A stretch of DNA of 64,000 bases from the NCBI GenBank assembly GCA_900016875.1, contig FCNR01000054.1, forward strand, positions 109,740 to 173,739. Direction: 5' to 3'. Below, in pieces: positions 63,660-64,000 of the stretch. Position 1 is the stretch's first letter. Every line of letters begins with the position of its first letter. The notes beneath the pieces are model-generated. The model was not told the origin of the DNA, made no database searches, and was given only the letters and a program-made list of their open reading frames with translations. The translations under genes were made by a program, and so were the position numbers. The DNA is from Eubacteriaceae bacterium CHKCI004. GTDB lineage: Bacteria; Bacillota; Clostridia; Lachnospirales; Lachnospiraceae.

Positions 63660-64000
<341 letters not shown>

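Overview
The window looks like a chromosomal segment of an anaerobic, sporulating Firmicute of the family Lachnospiraceae (Clostridium cluster XIVa). The partial 16S rRNA at the right edge reads like that group. The window carries four sporulation genes (spoIVA, spoIIGA, sigE, sigG), a meso-diaminopimelate-type murE (DNPR motif), and the Bacillus/Clostridium gene order yicC-remA-gmk-rpoZ-priA-def-fmt-rsmB-rlmN-stp-prkC-rsgA-thiN. Gene density is high. I see no transposase, phage gene or CRISPR array. Species cannot be fixed from what is visible.

Layout. 1-5.9 kb: the end of an SDR oxidoreductase, a divergent LCP-like/TagA-like envelope pair, and a PucR/CdaR-type regulator overlapping an S41 C-terminal processing protease. 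6-11 kb: a DUF5721-like protein, an M18 aminopeptidase, a GNAT acetyltransferase, spoIVA and rnhA. 11.2-18.9 kb: a small alarmone synthetase, RNA modification enzymes (RsmF-like, RsuA-like, RluA-like), a YgiQ-type radical SAM protein, an SDR and recU. 19-33.9 kb: the conserved housekeeping operon from yicC to thiN. A vanZ-like/murE reading frame sits where coaBC lies in B. subtilis. 34.4-38.3 kb: ychF, lgt and an ABC-2 polysaccharide exporter pair. 38.5-50.6 kb: a division/cell wall (dcw) cluster, mraZ-rsmH-ftsL-ftsI-spoVD-mraY-murD-ftsW-divIB-ftsZ, with a clear promoter and MraZ operator. 50.7-53.3 kb: spoIIGA-sigE with sigG convergent. 53.5-59.5 kb: a CinA N-terminal-domain protein, an XRE-cupin regulator, potABCD and a GreA-type factor. 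59.7-62.9 kb: an AgrC/GHKL-type sensor group holding a pseudokinase, a decayed paralogue and an intact kinase. 63-64 kb: two tRNA-Ser genes, tandem rRNA promoters and the start of 16S rRNA.

Most unusual points. (1) A 204-nt imperfect-palindrome repeat occurs twice, at 7.9 and 34.3 kb, each time beginning just after a stop codon, with paired-base changes that preserve its stems. A related smaller hairpin follows thiN. (2) At 59.7-62.9 kb, a membrane protein has a GHKL-like tail that has lost the phospho-acceptor His, the N-box Asn and the G-box, and has a conserved NPW-x3-YNG motif instead. It lies beside a kinase that has all of these but only one membrane segment. (3) A vanZ-like frame runs into murE with no stop codon, and the rpoZ terminator hairpin lies inside its coding sequence. 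(4) A TagA-like/LCP-like pair has lost the hallmark residues of both families.
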